Assembly (NCBI GenBank): GCA_902766625.1 | Contig: CACXEH010000051.1 | Coordinates: forward strand, 1-33,421 | Origin: an uncultured Bacteroidales bacterium | Lineage (GTDB): Bacteria > Bacteroidota > Bacteroidia > Bacteroidales > Bacteroidaceae | DNA length: 33,421 bases | Reading direction: 5' to 3' | Shown: piece after piece, positions 24,856 to 33,033 of the stretch | Layout: each line of letters begins with the position of its first letter | How positions within the stretch are numbered: position 1 is the stretch's first letter | Notes under the pieces: model-generated | What the model was told of the DNA's origin: nothing | The model's database searches: none | Seen by the model: the letters and a program-made list of their open reading frames with translations, nothing else | Program-made: the position numbers and the translations under genes

Positions 24856-24919
24856 ATTATACGTGATGAGATGACTTTTTTTTCTTGACAGTAAGTGATG
24901 TACATTAATGAGACTTTTG

Positions 24920-24927
24920 TAACTTTG
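24920..24927 (+). promoter_or_regulatory. -7 box for uxaC
   Basis: TAACTTTG matches TAnnTTTG and would start transcription about 16 bases before the ATG at 24950. No -33 TTTG at the expected spacing is visible; a TTGACA at 24885-24890 is too far upstream to pair with it. Confidence 0.5.
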
Positions 24928-24949
24928 CAAAAATCAGAAATGTTTTTAC

Positions 24950-26362
24950 ATGGCATACGAAATGTATATTGACGATGAATTTCTGCTGGAGTCCCCCTTG
25001 GCATCACGGCTGTATCATGATCATGCGGAGAAAATGCCTATTATGGACTATCATGCCCACTTGTCTCCACAGAAAATCGTTACGGACTACCAGTTTAAGT
25101 CACTGACAGAGTTGTGGCTTCAACCCGGAGAATACAAATGGCGCGCGATGCGTGCCAATGGTATTGCCGAGAAGTTTGTGACAGGCAGTGTGTCGGATTG
25201 GGACAGATTTCAGAAATGGGCCGAAACGGTGCCCCGTCTCTTCAGAAATCCGCTGTACCACTGGACGCATCTTGAACTGAAACGCGTTTTCGGCATTGAC
25301 AAAGTGTTGAATCCTGAGACGGCGAGGGAGATATATGATGAATGCAATGCAAAATTGCAGTTGCCGGAATACTCCATGCGTAATCTGATAAAGCGTTTTA
25401 ATGTCAAGGCAATTTGTACAGCCAATGATATGACTGACGAATTGACATATCATCGTGAGTGGAACGCAGAGAAACGCGATTTTGAGATGTTCCCGACATG
25501 GAAACCTGACCGTATCTTCGAACTGGAGAATGTTGAGAAATTCAATAGATATATAGACCAGCTCTCTGATGCGTCGGATATCGTTATCCGCACCTACGGC
25601 AGTCTGCTGGAGGCTTTGTGGAAACGCCATTCGTATTTCCACTCTCAGGGATGCCGCTTGTCGGATATCAGTATAGATACTTTCTATGTAGAGGATTACA
25701 CCTCTCTGGAGGTCAATGAAATATTCCTGAAGATAGTCAACGGCAAACCTCTTTTGCCAGTGGAGCAGAATAAGTTGAAGGCATCCTTACTCATGGACCT
25801 ATGTGAGATGGATTACAAAGTGGGATGGGTGCAGCAATACCACATAGGTGTCCAGACAGACATCAATACGACGATGTATAAACAGCTGGGACGCCATAGC
25901 GGTTTTGACGGCATGAACGACAAAAATGTCGGTGTCGCAATGAGCAAATTCTTCGACCGCGTGTACTCCAGAGGGCTGCTAAGCCATACCATAGTGTACA
26001 ATCTCAACGCAAAAGACTTTGAGATGTTTGCAGTCATCCTGGGTTGCTTCCAAGACGGGACCTATCCCGGCAAACTGCAGCTCGGTCCGGCGTGGTGGTA
26101 TCTTAACAACGACCAGGGAATGCAGCGCCAGTTGGACGCTTTGTCAAGTCACGGTTTGCTGAGCCGTTTTGTGGGAATGGCAACCGATTCCCATTGTGTC
26201 CTGTCGTATTGCCGCCATGAATATTTCCGCAGATTCCTGTGCAATCTTATCGCTGACGAACTGAACAGAGGCAGATTGCCCGAGTCGGAAATGGAGCGGA
26301 TAGGCCAGATGATAGAGGATATATGCTATAACAATGCAAGAAATTTCTTTAACCTGATTTAA
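24950..26362 (+). CDS. uxaC: Glucuronate/galacturonate isomerase
   Basis: A 470-residue cytoplasmic enzyme of the amidohydrolase superfamily. It converts D-glucuronate to D-fructuronate, or D-galacturonate to D-tagaturonate, the first step of hexuronate catabolism. The N-terminal metal motif is IMDYHAHLSP (31-40, His35 and His37). Other conserved parts are LVQ-type core GWVQQYHIGVQTDINT, LGRHSGFDGMNDKN, LGPAWWYLNNDQGMQRQLD and VGMATDSHCVLSYCRHEYFRR. Length equals the family norm. An in-frame Met at codon 5 is an alternative start. It is followed after 24 bases by nudC, probably in the same transcript. Uronate use fits an animal gut or oral member of the Bacteroidales that degrades pectin or glycosaminoglycans. 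Confidence 0.96.
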   Translation: MAYEMYIDDEFLLESPLASRLYHDHAEKMPIMDYHAHLSPQKIVTDYQFKSLTELWLQPGEYKWRAMRANGIAEKFVTGSVSDWDRFQKWAETVPRLFRNPLYHWTHLELKRVFGIDKVLNPETAREIYDECNAKLQLPEYSMRNLIKRFNVKAICTANDMTDELTYHREWNAEKRDFEMFPTWKPDRIFELENVEKFNRYIDQLSDASDIVIRTYGSLLEALWKRHSYFHSQGCRLSDISIDTFYVEDYTSLEVNEIFLKIVNGKPLLPVEQNKLKASLLMDLCEMDYKVGWVQQYHIGVQTDINTTMYKQLGRHSGFDGMNDKNVGVAMSKFFDRVYSRGLLSHTIVYNLNAKDFEMFAVILGCFQDGTYPGKLQLGPAWWYLNNDQGMQRQLDALSSHGLLSRFVGMATDSHCVLSYCRHEYFRRFLCNLIADELNRGRLPESEMERIGQMIEDICYNNARNFFNLI

Positions 26363-26386
26363 CCGTCGGTCAAGGATATTTGGAAG

Positions 26387-27154
26387 ATGTTTTTCTGGTA
26401 TATATTCCATGGCGGGAAGTTGTTTGTCACATCTGCTCAGGACGGCAGCCGGACGGTTCCGTATGCTAAAACTTGTCCTTTCCCTGACGTTGCCGCAGTG
26501 CTGGATTTCTATTGCGGCGAGGATGAAACCTACAAGGCAGTCATGCTTTCCTGTCGCCACGGAGGAGAGGAAGATTGGTTGCCGTTGCGCTCATGCTATG
26601 ACAGATTGCCATATAAACATTATGCCAATGCTACAAAAGCATTGGAAGTCCTGGATTGGAACAGTCAGACGTTGTATTGTGGACATTGCGGCACAAGACA
26701 GGAGTTGAGAACACCTATCAGCAAGTTTTGTCCTAAATGCGGGGTCGAGACTTGGGCGAAATTGTCTCCCGCGGTGATTGCGGTAATCTCGAGGGGTGAT
26801 GAGATACTTTTGGTCAAGTCCAAAACTGTCAAGAGAGATTATCATGTCCTTATCTCCGGTTTCGTGGAGCTGGGAGAGAATTTTGAGGATTGTCTTCGTC
26901 GTGAGGTTTACGAGGAAACAGGGCTAAAGATAAAGAATATACGCTATTATGGTAGTCAGGCATGGCCTTTCCCTCGCAATGTTATGGTTGGTTTCTTTGC
27001 TGAATATGCCGGCGGTGAACTCAGATTTCAGAAAGAGGAGATAGACAGTGGTGCGTGGTTTCGCTACGATGCACTGCCGCAGATACCTGGCAAGATGAGT
27101 ATATCACGTCGGCTGATTGACGCATGGGTGAAAAGTCGTTCAAAAAATAAATAA
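26387..27154 (+). CDS. nudC: NAD(+) diphosphatase / NADH pyrophosphatase (Nudix)
   Basis: A 255-residue Nudix hydrolase that cleaves NAD(H) to NMN(H) and AMP; the E. coli enzyme also removes NAD caps from RNA. A zinc ribbon is formed by Cys98, Cys101, Cys115 and Cys118 (YCGHCG ... FCPKCG). The complete Nudix box runs from Gly158 to Leu180 (GFVELGENFEDCLRREVYEE then TGL). The NudC-specific SQPWPFP motif is present as SQAWPFP (190-196), with Ala for the first Pro. The N-terminal domain (1-90) is shorter and less conserved, as usual. It lies 24 bases after uxaC and converges on the DnaJ-like gene with 15 bases between their ends. Confidence 0.93.
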   Translation: MFFWYIFHGGKLFVTSAQDGSRTVPYAKTCPFPDVAAVLDFYCGEDETYKAVMLSCRHGGEEDWLPLRSCYDRLPYKHYANATKALEVLDWNSQTLYCGHCGTRQELRTPISKFCPKCGVETWAKLSPAVIAVISRGDEILLVKSKTVKRDYHVLISGFVELGENFEDCLRREVYEETGLKIKNIRYYGSQAWPFPRNVMVGFFAEYAGGELRFQKEEIDSGAWFRYDALPQIPGKMSISRRLIDAWVKSRSKNK

Positions 27155-27169
27155 TAAAGCTACAGCGAT

Positions 27170-27853
27170 TTAACTGTCTTTCATTTCACGCAATAATTGT
27201 TGCTGTTTAGGGGATAATGTTGTGGGCAGTTGTACGTTGTAGGTGATAATCAAATCGCCTTGCTTACCGTCTGGTTGCGTGTGTCCTTTGCCTTTTAGTC
27301 TTACTTTTGTGCCTTGTTGCGTGCAGGGCTTGACTTTAAGTTTGAGTTTGTTCTGAGAGGTCTGGATGATGATTTCCCCGCCTAAGAGGGCTGTGTATAA
27401 GTCAAGATTGACCGTAGCCTGTGTGTCACGCGGCGTCATGTCTTGGAATCCTGCGCCAAAGGGTGATGCACTGCGCTGATGGCGTGAGGAAGTTCTGGCA
27501 CCGCCGAATATTTGTTCGAAAAAAGAACTGAAGCCTCCACTGCCTAAACCTTCAAAGGCACTGAAGTCAAAGTCTTGGTTGAAGCCTTGGGCATTGTTGC
27601 CGAAACCACCTTGCTGGAAAGCTTCAGTCTCTTTCCAGTGCTCTCCGTATTGGTCATATTTGCGCCGTTTCTTCGGGTCGTTAAGAACATCGTATGCTTC
27701 GTTCAGGGCCTGAAACTTTGCTTTAGCCTTAGGGTCGTTTGGATGCAAATCAGGATGAAACTGTTTTGCACGTTTCTTATAGGCATCCCTAATTTTATCT
27801 TGCGGGGTGTTCTTGTCAATGCCCATGATTTTATAGTAATCTATAAATGCCAT
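27170..27853 (-). CDS. Short DnaJ/CbpA-like J-domain co-chaperone
   Basis: A 227-residue protein. Residues 1-70 are a J domain (DYYKIMGIDKNTPQDKIRDA, HPD at 33-35, YDVLNDPKKRRKYDQYG), which stimulates DnaK ATPase. A Gly/Phe-rich linker follows (about 78-135). Only one C-terminal substrate-binding domain remains (about 140-215, TVNLDLYTALLGGEIIIQT ... VRLKGKGHTQPDGKQGDLII). The zinc-finger domain is absent, so it is CbpA-like rather than DnaJ. At 227 residues it is shorter than CbpA (about 300) because the second C-terminal domain and dimerisation tail are missing. The stop codon is clear, so this is the real end unless a frameshift lies downstream. No -7 box was found upstream. Confidence 0.9.
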   Translation of the reverse strand: MAFIDYYKIMGIDKNTPQDKIRDAYKKRAKQFHPDLHPNDPKAKAKFQALNEAYDVLNDPKKRRKYDQYGEHWKETEAFQQGGFGNNAQGFNQDFDFSAFEGLGSGGFSSFFEQIFGGARTSSRHQRSASPFGAGFQDMTPRDTQATVNLDLYTALLGGEIIIQTSQNKLKLKVKPCTQQGTKVRLKGKGHTQPDGKQGDLIITYNVQLPTTLSPKQQQLLREMKDS

Positions 27854-27902
27854 CTTTTATATGCTTTTGTTCAAAGAACTAACAACAAAATAAATGCCAA
27901 AA

Positions 27903-27935
27903 CAGGCACTTACACATGATTTGCGTAAGTGCCTG
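27903..27935 (-). terminator. Terminator of the DUF4923 gene
   Basis: An 11-bp perfect stem, CAGGCACTTAC at 27903-27913 and GTAAGTGCCTG at 27925-27935, with an 11-base loop. Read on the minus strand it is followed by TTTTGG, fitting an intrinsic terminator 22 bases after the stop at 27958. Confidence 0.75.
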
Positions 27936-27957
27936 TATCTGGGATAAAGATATGTGA

Positions 27958-28623
27958 TTATTTTTTAGAGAACTGCATGCCGAGCTGCATACCGTCGTAG
28001 TTTTTTGCCAGTTTTGAAATGGTTGTCAATGTGGAGTTTGCGGACAATGTACTTGCATATTGTGCGAAACTCAGCAATTTGTCAGCCTTAAAAGTCAGTT
28101 GCAGTGCGTTGCTCTTGATGGCAGCGTTGGCGGTTGCCATTTTGACACCAAGTTTAGAGTAGAATGTGACAGTAGAGCCGGAGATGGAGTATTTACCTGT
28201 GACAGCTTTGTTCTTGAGTTTGGCTGTAAAGGTTGAGTCGGCTGCGAAGATAAATGTTGATGTGCCGGAGGTAAATCCGTATTTAGTCAGGGCTGAGCCT
28301 AATTTCTTCTCCACAGTGTTGGCTGCGATAACTCCGCCGGCCTGACTTAAAAGATTTTTGGAAGAAAAGGCTACAGCTGGTTCCGAATAGGTCCATGTGC
28401 CGACAATGTTGTTTTTGCTGATGGATTTTGTACCGACAACATTGTTGAAGATTGAGGATAAAACATCTGCAGAAGTAGCGTTCTTGGTGTCTGTGCCTGT
28501 TGTTGATTTGTTTGACGAAGATGATAAAATATTACCAAGAATATTCTTCAGTGAACTTTGTGCATCGCATTGTGCAGGAATAGTCGCAACAGCGATGAGC
28601 ATGACATAAAATAGTTTTTTCAT
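27958..28623 (-). CDS. DUF4923 lipocalin-like secreted protein
   Basis: A 221-residue protein with a signal peptide (MKKLFYVMLIAVATIPAQC, cleavage near residue 21). A Ser/Thr/Asn-rich segment follows (about 25-70), then a compact beta-rich domain with NNIVGTWTYSEPAVAFSSKN, STFIFAADSTFTAKLKNK and AVTGKYSISGSTVTFYSKLG. The GTW start and FxxDSTF/GxYxISGxxVTF strands match the DUF4923 group common in Bacteroidales, which has a lipocalin-like appearance. Function is unknown; binding of a small hydrophobic ligand is possible but not shown. It begins 18 bases after the M6 protease stop and probably shares its transcript. Confidence 0.8.
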   Translation of the reverse strand: MKKLFYVMLIAVATIPAQCDAQSSLKNILGNILSSSSNKSTTGTDTKNATSADVLSSIFNNVVGTKSISKNNIVGTWTYSEPAVAFSSKNLLSQAGGVIAANTVEKKLGSALTKYGFTSGTSTFIFAADSTFTAKLKNKAVTGKYSISGSTVTFYSKLGVKMATANAAIKSNALQLTFKADKLLSFAQYASTLSANSTLTTISKLAKNYDGMQLGMQFSKK

Positions 28624-28641
28624 TGTTATAGTCTGTGTTTA

Positions 28642-30414
28642 TTAATATATTCTAATTTTAGCAGCCTCTGCTTCGTGGCTATGTTTTACAATGTATACAC
28701 CTTTTCCAAAGCGGTTTCTGATGTCTCTTATATTACATTTGCCAAGTTGTTCGCCGTTTAAGCTGTAAACTGTTACAACTTGATTGTCCTGTGTGTTTAT
28801 TACAGTTCTGATGCCCTCAATGCCGTCATCCATATAAACAAATGTAATGTTTCCGTTATCCAGATGTTTTATGTTGGTGAGAGAGCGATGGAAAAAGTTT
28901 CCAGTGAATGCAGTCGCGGCTGGTGTGGAAGTGTCTGATATTTCCGTGTTATTAGTAAGTCCGGGATAGAAATCGCCCTGATAATCCTCCTTAGTGGCAT
29001 AGACGTATGTCTTATTCTTATATGTCATGTAGGGTGTCGGTGTGTTGTCGGCGCATAGTATGGACATACGCTGATGTGTCGCCACGTTGTTGACGGTGTT
29101 CGCTATCCATGCACTGCTGCTGTAGTCAACATGATATACCAGCATACCCTCACCGTAATAGGGCGAGAACCATGTGGATGCGGTCCTGTTCTCCAGTAGT
29201 AAGTATTCATTTTTGTTGGCTTCGTTGGGAATCATGATGGCACGTATCCCTTCTTTTCCTGTCAAAGGAGAAAGTTCCACGTTTTGTTTCTTGACCTCTA
29301 ATGTCGCAGGTTGCAGCCAGCCCATGAATATTCTCTCGTAGGAGGAATAGCCTACGGGCCTACGGCTGTCCTCGACATATTGTCCCCAGTCCATAATGTC
29401 CCAAAAATCCAGTCCGAAGTTGTCTGGGAGATTGTCAGTGGAATAGAAATCGGGTAGGCCCATTGCATGTGAGAACTCATGAACAAATGTACCGATACCG
29501 TCAGGCCGTTCAGTGCCTGAGTCATCGTAATCAGCCGACTCATTGACGCAGAGTATTGCCTCTACGGTGTGTTTGCCGAATGTATATGAAAAGTTTGTGT
29601 AGCATTTTGCCCAGATGCTCTCTTCAGGTCCGTAAGCCTGCTCGCCCGGACCGGCATAGATGAAGCCGATGGCTGGGATGCGGTTGTTTGTGGAGACGTA
29701 AGGTGAGAAGTCTATGTTTCTTGCCAGCAGCGAGTCTAAGGCTTCCTGCATCATACCTCTGTCATTACGGTCATTCCCGTAGATATTTCCGCCATAGTCT
29801 TTTCTCACTCCGTGAAGAGTCACGACACCAAGGATGCGAAACTGCGGTTGGAATATGCTGTCACTTTGTGCAATGAAATAATCGCGCACACTGCCGTAAT
29901 AACCGTTTTGCTGATAGTTGCAGGCATTGAAGTGTTTATCAAAGAAGAGGGAATCACATTCAGCGAGAAATTTTACGTCTCTGAATTGTATCAAGACAAT
30001 CGGAATGATTGGAGAGCCTTTCGCTTTGACGGAAGCGCTACTATTAGAGGCGAAACTGCCTTTTTGCATTATGGGATATTGAAAGTGCCGTGTAATTTTT
30101 TTATGAAATAAGTCAGCTTGCAGACTTTCTGTAAGGGTTCTTGCTTCCGGATTGTGGGCAATGATGCCCGAAGGAACGATGTTATTTTGAGAGATAGTCG
30201 CGTAACACCATTGCTGATTCTTGTCGGCACATACAATAATCCCGTCTGTAGTGCGAAAGCCATGCAGCAATTCGTCACCGAAGCGATGCAGCGTAAGTTT
30301 GCTGCCGTCTGACTGTATGACATTTATACAACGCGGGTATGCTCTGCTGGCGAAGCAATGCAGTGATGTGCAGTAGCAGCATAATAGTATTATAATATAC
30401 TTTAGCAGTTTCAT
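28642..30414 (-). CDS. M6-family secreted zinc metalloprotease
   Basis: A 590-residue protein with a signal peptide (about 1-23) and a propeptide-like N-region (VIQSDGSKLTLHRFGDELLH ... TTDGIIV, about 32-75), typical of M6 (immune inhibitor A-like) proteases. The catalytic zinc motif HEFSHAMGLPD spans 312-322, with two His and Glu313, followed by FWDIMDWGQY, the expected Met-turn region. A middle beta domain follows. The last 55 residues (VTVYSLNGEQLGKCNIRDIR ... KGVYIVKHSHEAEAAKIRIY) look like the C-terminal sorting or anchoring domain of Bacteroidetes secreted proteins (T9SS type A-like), but a T9SS is not in the window. Likely extracellular or surface located. A -7 box lies at 30435-30442. 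Confidence 0.87.
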   Translation of the reverse strand: MKLLKYIIILLCCYCTSLHCFASRAYPRCINVIQSDGSKLTLHRFGDELLHGFRTTDGIIVCADKNQQWCYATISQNNIVPSGIIAHNPEARTLTESLQADLFHKKITRHFQYPIMQKGSFASNSSASVKAKGSPIIPIVLIQFRDVKFLAECDSLFFDKHFNACNYQQNGYYGSVRDYFIAQSDSIFQPQFRILGVVTLHGVRKDYGGNIYGNDRNDRGMMQEALDSLLARNIDFSPYVSTNNRIPAIGFIYAGPGEQAYGPEESIWAKCYTNFSYTFGKHTVEAILCVNESADYDDSGTERPDGIGTFVHEFSHAMGLPDFYSTDNLPDNFGLDFWDIMDWGQYVEDSRRPVGYSSYERIFMGWLQPATLEVKKQNVELSPLTGKEGIRAIMIPNEANKNEYLLLENRTASTWFSPYYGEGMLVYHVDYSSSAWIANTVNNVATHQRMSILCADNTPTPYMTYKNKTYVYATKEDYQGDFYPGLTNNTEISDTSTPAATAFTGNFFHRSLTNIKHLDNGNITFVYMDDGIEGIRTVINTQDNQVVTVYSLNGEQLGKCNIRDIRNRFGKGVYIVKHSHEAEAAKIRIY

Positions 30415-30434
30415 CTTCAGATGCTATGTTGTTG

Positions 30435-30442
30435 CAAAAGTA
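30435..30442 (-). promoter_or_regulatory. -7 box for the M6 protease and DUF4923 genes
   Basis: Minus-strand TACTTTTG matches TAnnTTTG and lies 21 bases before the ATG at 30414. No -33 element was found. Confidence 0.4.
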
Positions 30443-30500
30443 CACAAAAAGTATACTTCCTATATGTCTGATAGGGTAAAACTTTTGTTTGTAATAGTTA

Positions 30501-30530
30501 TAAAAGGTTGCCGTTAGTGACAACCTTTTA
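30501..30530 (-). terminator. Terminator of the NAGPA-type gene
   Basis: A perfect 10-bp stem, TAAAAGGTTG at 30501-30510 and CAACCTTTTA at 30521-30530, with a 10-base loop, 10 bases after the stop at 30541. The stem base itself supplies the T run on the minus strand. Confidence 0.7.
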
Positions 30531-30540
30531 ATTGTTTGCT

Positions 30541-31392
30541 TTATTTCATAATGATGATGTTTGGGACAGTGCGACAACCTTCGTGGTCGAATTTGTGGTT
30601 GTCGTAAGGGTGATTGATGACACCCGTCTTTTTCGTCCAGGCTGTCGAGGAACCGCCGCCGTCAAGATTGATGGCATGAGTAAGACCCAGTTGTTTGGAA
30701 ATGTACGACTCTTCGCTGATGGATGCACCATAGATTTCGCGGTCGGGGAAACGTCCGTCAATGACAATATAGTAGACATAGCCTTTGTCGTCGTAACCAA
30801 TAATGGTACGCGGGTGACGCTTGTCATAGAAATACTTTTCCTTGATGAAGTTGGGGACTTTCTTGTCAATCAGCAGTACGGGACCCGATGTTAACAGTGC
30901 ATTGTACTCAGTTGGGTAAATCCCATATTTTGTTGTGTCGGTAAAGGCTATCTCCAATTGGTGGCCTTTCTTGTCCTTTGTCGCGATATATCCGTTAGTT
31001 CTGAAGGTTTCATTGCGTTTTGTATTCCCCACGATTTTACCGTCGATAGCAAAGTAGGTGGAGGGTATGAGCCTTTTCATATCAAAGTAACTTGCGTTGA
31101 TGGCGGCTTTAGCTTTATGTTTTTTTGCCAATGCAGGTGTTGTGCCTTCGTTGGGATGCTGTGCGTCAATGATGTAGGTCTTGCATCTCTTGGCAGGATA
31201 CTTGATGATGGATATACTCATTTTTGCTCCGAACATAGGTACGAGGGCGTAACCGGCTTTGGCGCCTTTGCCCAGTCTGACCCAGTTCCAGTCTGCGTTT
31301 GCCAATGCGACAGAGTCGCTTGCCGTTTGGGCTGACATGAATGCTGGAAACAGCAGGGTGATCGTCAGGAGAAGTAATGTTATTTTTTTCAT
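30541..31392 (-). CDS. Phosphodiester glycosidase family (NAGPA domain) secreted protein
   Basis: A 283-residue protein with a signal peptide (MKKITLLLLTITLLFPAFMS, cleavage near 21). The NAGPA domain (PF09992) is recognised by KAAINASYFDM (95-105), LLTSGPVLLID (167-176), RHPRTIIGYD (192-201) and the signature INLDGGGSSTAW (241-252). The family includes the human uncovering enzyme, which removes GlcNAc from GlcNAc-1-phospho-6-mannose, and bacterial enzymes acting on sugar phosphodiesters. The natural bacterial substrate is unknown. It lies 80 bases after a GDPD-type phosphodiesterase on the same strand. A TACTTTTG box at 31398-31405 is too close to the ATG for a normal leader, so it may be transcribed from upstream or be near-leaderless. 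Confidence 0.88.
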   Translation of the reverse strand: MKKITLLLLTITLLFPAFMSAQTASDSVALANADWNWVRLGKGAKAGYALVPMFGAKMSISIIKYPAKRCKTYIIDAQHPNEGTTPALAKKHKAKAAINASYFDMKRLIPSTYFAIDGKIVGNTKRNETFRTNGYIATKDKKGHQLEIAFTDTTKYGIYPTEYNALLTSGPVLLIDKKVPNFIKEKYFYDKRHPRTIIGYDDKGYVYYIVIDGRFPDREIYGASISEESYISKQLGLTHAINLDGGGSSTAWTKKTGVINHPYDNHKFDHEGCRTVPNIIIMK

Positions 31393-31472
31393 AAATTCAA
31401 AAGTATTCTGTTGAATGATGTTTATATTTAATTTCGATTTTTGCGTGAGAGTATTCTCTTTGTCCTTCTGAA

Positions 31473-32531
31473 TCAGTATTTATATTCTTTTATGTCCAGC
31501 GATTTGATAAGGGTATTATCTTTAGCGATAATCTCGATTGTAGGCACTTTGTCGTAGAATCGCCAGCTGCCGAGTCGTTGTATGCCTTTGGCGTCACTGA
31601 ACTTATAGTGGCGCTTGCCGTCGACGATGACTTCAACGCTACCTTTCAAGTCAATGTCCATCGTTACACTGCTGTAGCGGAATTTTTTACCGGTGAAGGT
31701 AATCTTTTCTCCTGTTTTTATCTGCTTGTCTGCAAGTGTCATGTTTTTCTTTGCCTTGATGGGCTTGAAGGGAAAGAGGCAGAAGTCAGACAGGACGATG
31801 GTTGCTCCTTTGGCTATGGACTCCACTTCGAGCGGTGTCTTGAAGATAGATGACTGTACCTCAAAACCGGCGTCACGCACGGTCTTGATGTAGTCGGCTG
31901 TCAGCAGGTAATCTCTCATTGACGATACACCGCAAGGACCGCCTAATGCCTTGAGTTTCTGTACCACTTCCTCTGCTGGCGCCATAGTTGGGTCCCACAG
32001 AATGAGACAATTCTTTGAAATGGTGCGCACACGCTTCAAACTGTCATAGTCAGCGCTGAATGCGATAAAGTTGTCTCCGAGTTCTTTCTTGGCCATTTTG
32101 TAAGCCTCAAAATGCGGTGTGTGCATCATGGGGATGATGCCGTATTTTTTGCATGCAGCCAATTCTTCTGCAAAGGTCGGTATGGGACGCCTCTTCTTTG
32201 GATCGGACGAAGCCAGGACGTATTTGCTACGAAGCTCTGCAAAATTTGTTTGAGCGTATTCTACCGGTTTTTCGATAGGGGAGAGGTCGCTGGCGTTGAC
32301 CATCGTGCGGTTGATGGTGCGGTCGTGCATGATGATGAGTTTGTTGTCTTTTGTGTAATGTACGTCGCACTCTATGGCTCTGAAACCGTATCGTTTGGCG
32401 CTTGCTACTCCGTCGGGGCTGTTCTCGGGTACATAGCCCTTGATGTGGCCGCCACGATGTGCTACGCTGTAGGGAACACTCTGCATGGGCAGCATGGTCA
32501 GTAATGAGATAAATAATGAAATAAGTGTCAT
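31473..32531 (-). CDS. GDPD-family phosphodiesterase with C-terminal beta domain
   Basis: A 352-residue protein with a signal peptide (about 1-19). The glycerophosphodiester phosphodiesterase core has AHRGG (24-28, His25 and Arg26), PENSPDGVASA (35-45, Glu36), AIECDVHYTKDNKLIIMHD (52-70, with Glu54, Asp56, His58, His69) and runs to about residue 255. The full GDPD catalytic set is present. Residues about 260-352 form an extra beta-rich domain (TGEKITFTGKKFRYSSVTMD), as in Ig or carbohydrate-binding modules. Such proteins release glycerol phosphate from deacylated phospholipids or teichoic-acid-like polymers; substrate here is unknown. It starts 8 bases after the lipoprotein stop, suggesting one operon with it and the NAGPA-type gene. 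Confidence 0.88.
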   Translation of the reverse strand: MTLISLFISLLTMLPMQSVPYSVAHRGGHIKGYVPENSPDGVASAKRYGFRAIECDVHYTKDNKLIIMHDRTINRTMVNASDLSPIEKPVEYAQTNFAELRSKYVLASSDPKKRRPIPTFAEELAACKKYGIIPMMHTPHFEAYKMAKKELGDNFIAFSADYDSLKRVRTISKNCLILWDPTMAPAEEVVQKLKALGGPCGVSSMRDYLLTADYIKTVRDAGFEVQSSIFKTPLEVESIAKGATIVLSDFCLFPFKPIKAKKNMTLADKQIKTGEKITFTGKKFRYSSVTMDIDLKGSVEVIVDGKRHYKFSDAKGIQRLGSWRFYDKVPTIEIIAKDNTLIKSLDIKEYKY

Positions 32532-32539
32532 GATTTGAT

Positions 32540-33007
32540 TTATTTTAGGTGTTTTCTTAATTCTGTTTTATCGATAACGACATAGATGGTGTCGACGACG
32601 CGTCCGGCAGACGGTTGCTGTATGTGTTTCAGCGGATTGGCGAAATCCTTGTCCAAGATGGTCACATCGTCAACAAAATAATCCGTCTCACCTCTGTTGT
32701 TGAAAAAGTTCTTGAATCCCCATACGCTGTGGTAGCGTATTTTGAGTTTCCAGCCTTCAACCTGAGCCTCTTTCATGATGTTGATGAGGGAATCCTGGTC
32801 ATTACGGTCATTGTCAAATGAGAAACTGAAGGGGTCGCCGCTGGTATTCATACCAGTCTGCGTAAGGTTCATACGTCCTTCCCAACTGTCCCAAAAGACA
32901 CCTTTGGTCGTGAATTCAATAAGGTTGCCTACCTTTTCCCCGTTGCTGTAGTTCTCCTTGCAACTGACTAAGGTCAATGTTAAAGCGAGAATAATCAGAT
33001 ACTTCAT
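32540..33007 (-). CDS. Small lipoprotein of unknown function
   Basis: A 155-residue protein with a clear lipoprotein signal (MKYLIILALTLTLVSC, lipobox LVSC, Cys16). The mature part begins KENYSNGEKVGNLIEFTTKG and has FWDSWEGRMNLTQTG near residue 40, a charged region and a C-terminal VVDTIYVVIDKTELRKH. The FTTKGxFWDSWEGxM wording recalls a Bacteroidetes lipoprotein family sometimes mislabelled as 6-phosphogluconate dehydrogenase; it shows no such domain. It is 26 bases after the unknown gene at the right edge and 8 bases before the GDPD gene. Confidence 0.78.
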   Translation of the reverse strand: MKYLIILALTLTLVSCKENYSNGEKVGNLIEFTTKGVFWDSWEGRMNLTQTGMNTSGDPFSFSFDNDRNDQDSLINIMKEAQVEGWKLKIRYHSVWGFKNFFNNRGETDYFVDDVTILDKDFANPLKHIQQPSAGRVVDTIYVVIDKTELRKHLK

Positions 33008-33033
33008 GTTGTTAATGTGTATGTGGGTTTGTG

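Noticed and set aside
24885..24890. TTGACA as a -35 element for uxaC
   Set aside because: It is 32 bases from the -7 box; Bacteroidetes promoters use TTTG about 19-20 bases away, and the sigma70 -35 hexamer is not expected here.
24663..25007. A 114-codon minus-strand frame across the sugar operon/uxaC gap
   Set aside because: It overlaps the uxaC start, the repeat array and the kinase start, with no signal of coding.
31398..31405. TACTTTTG as promoter of the NAGPA-type gene
   Set aside because: It ends six bases before the ATG, leaving no leader; kept only as a remark in that gene's entry.
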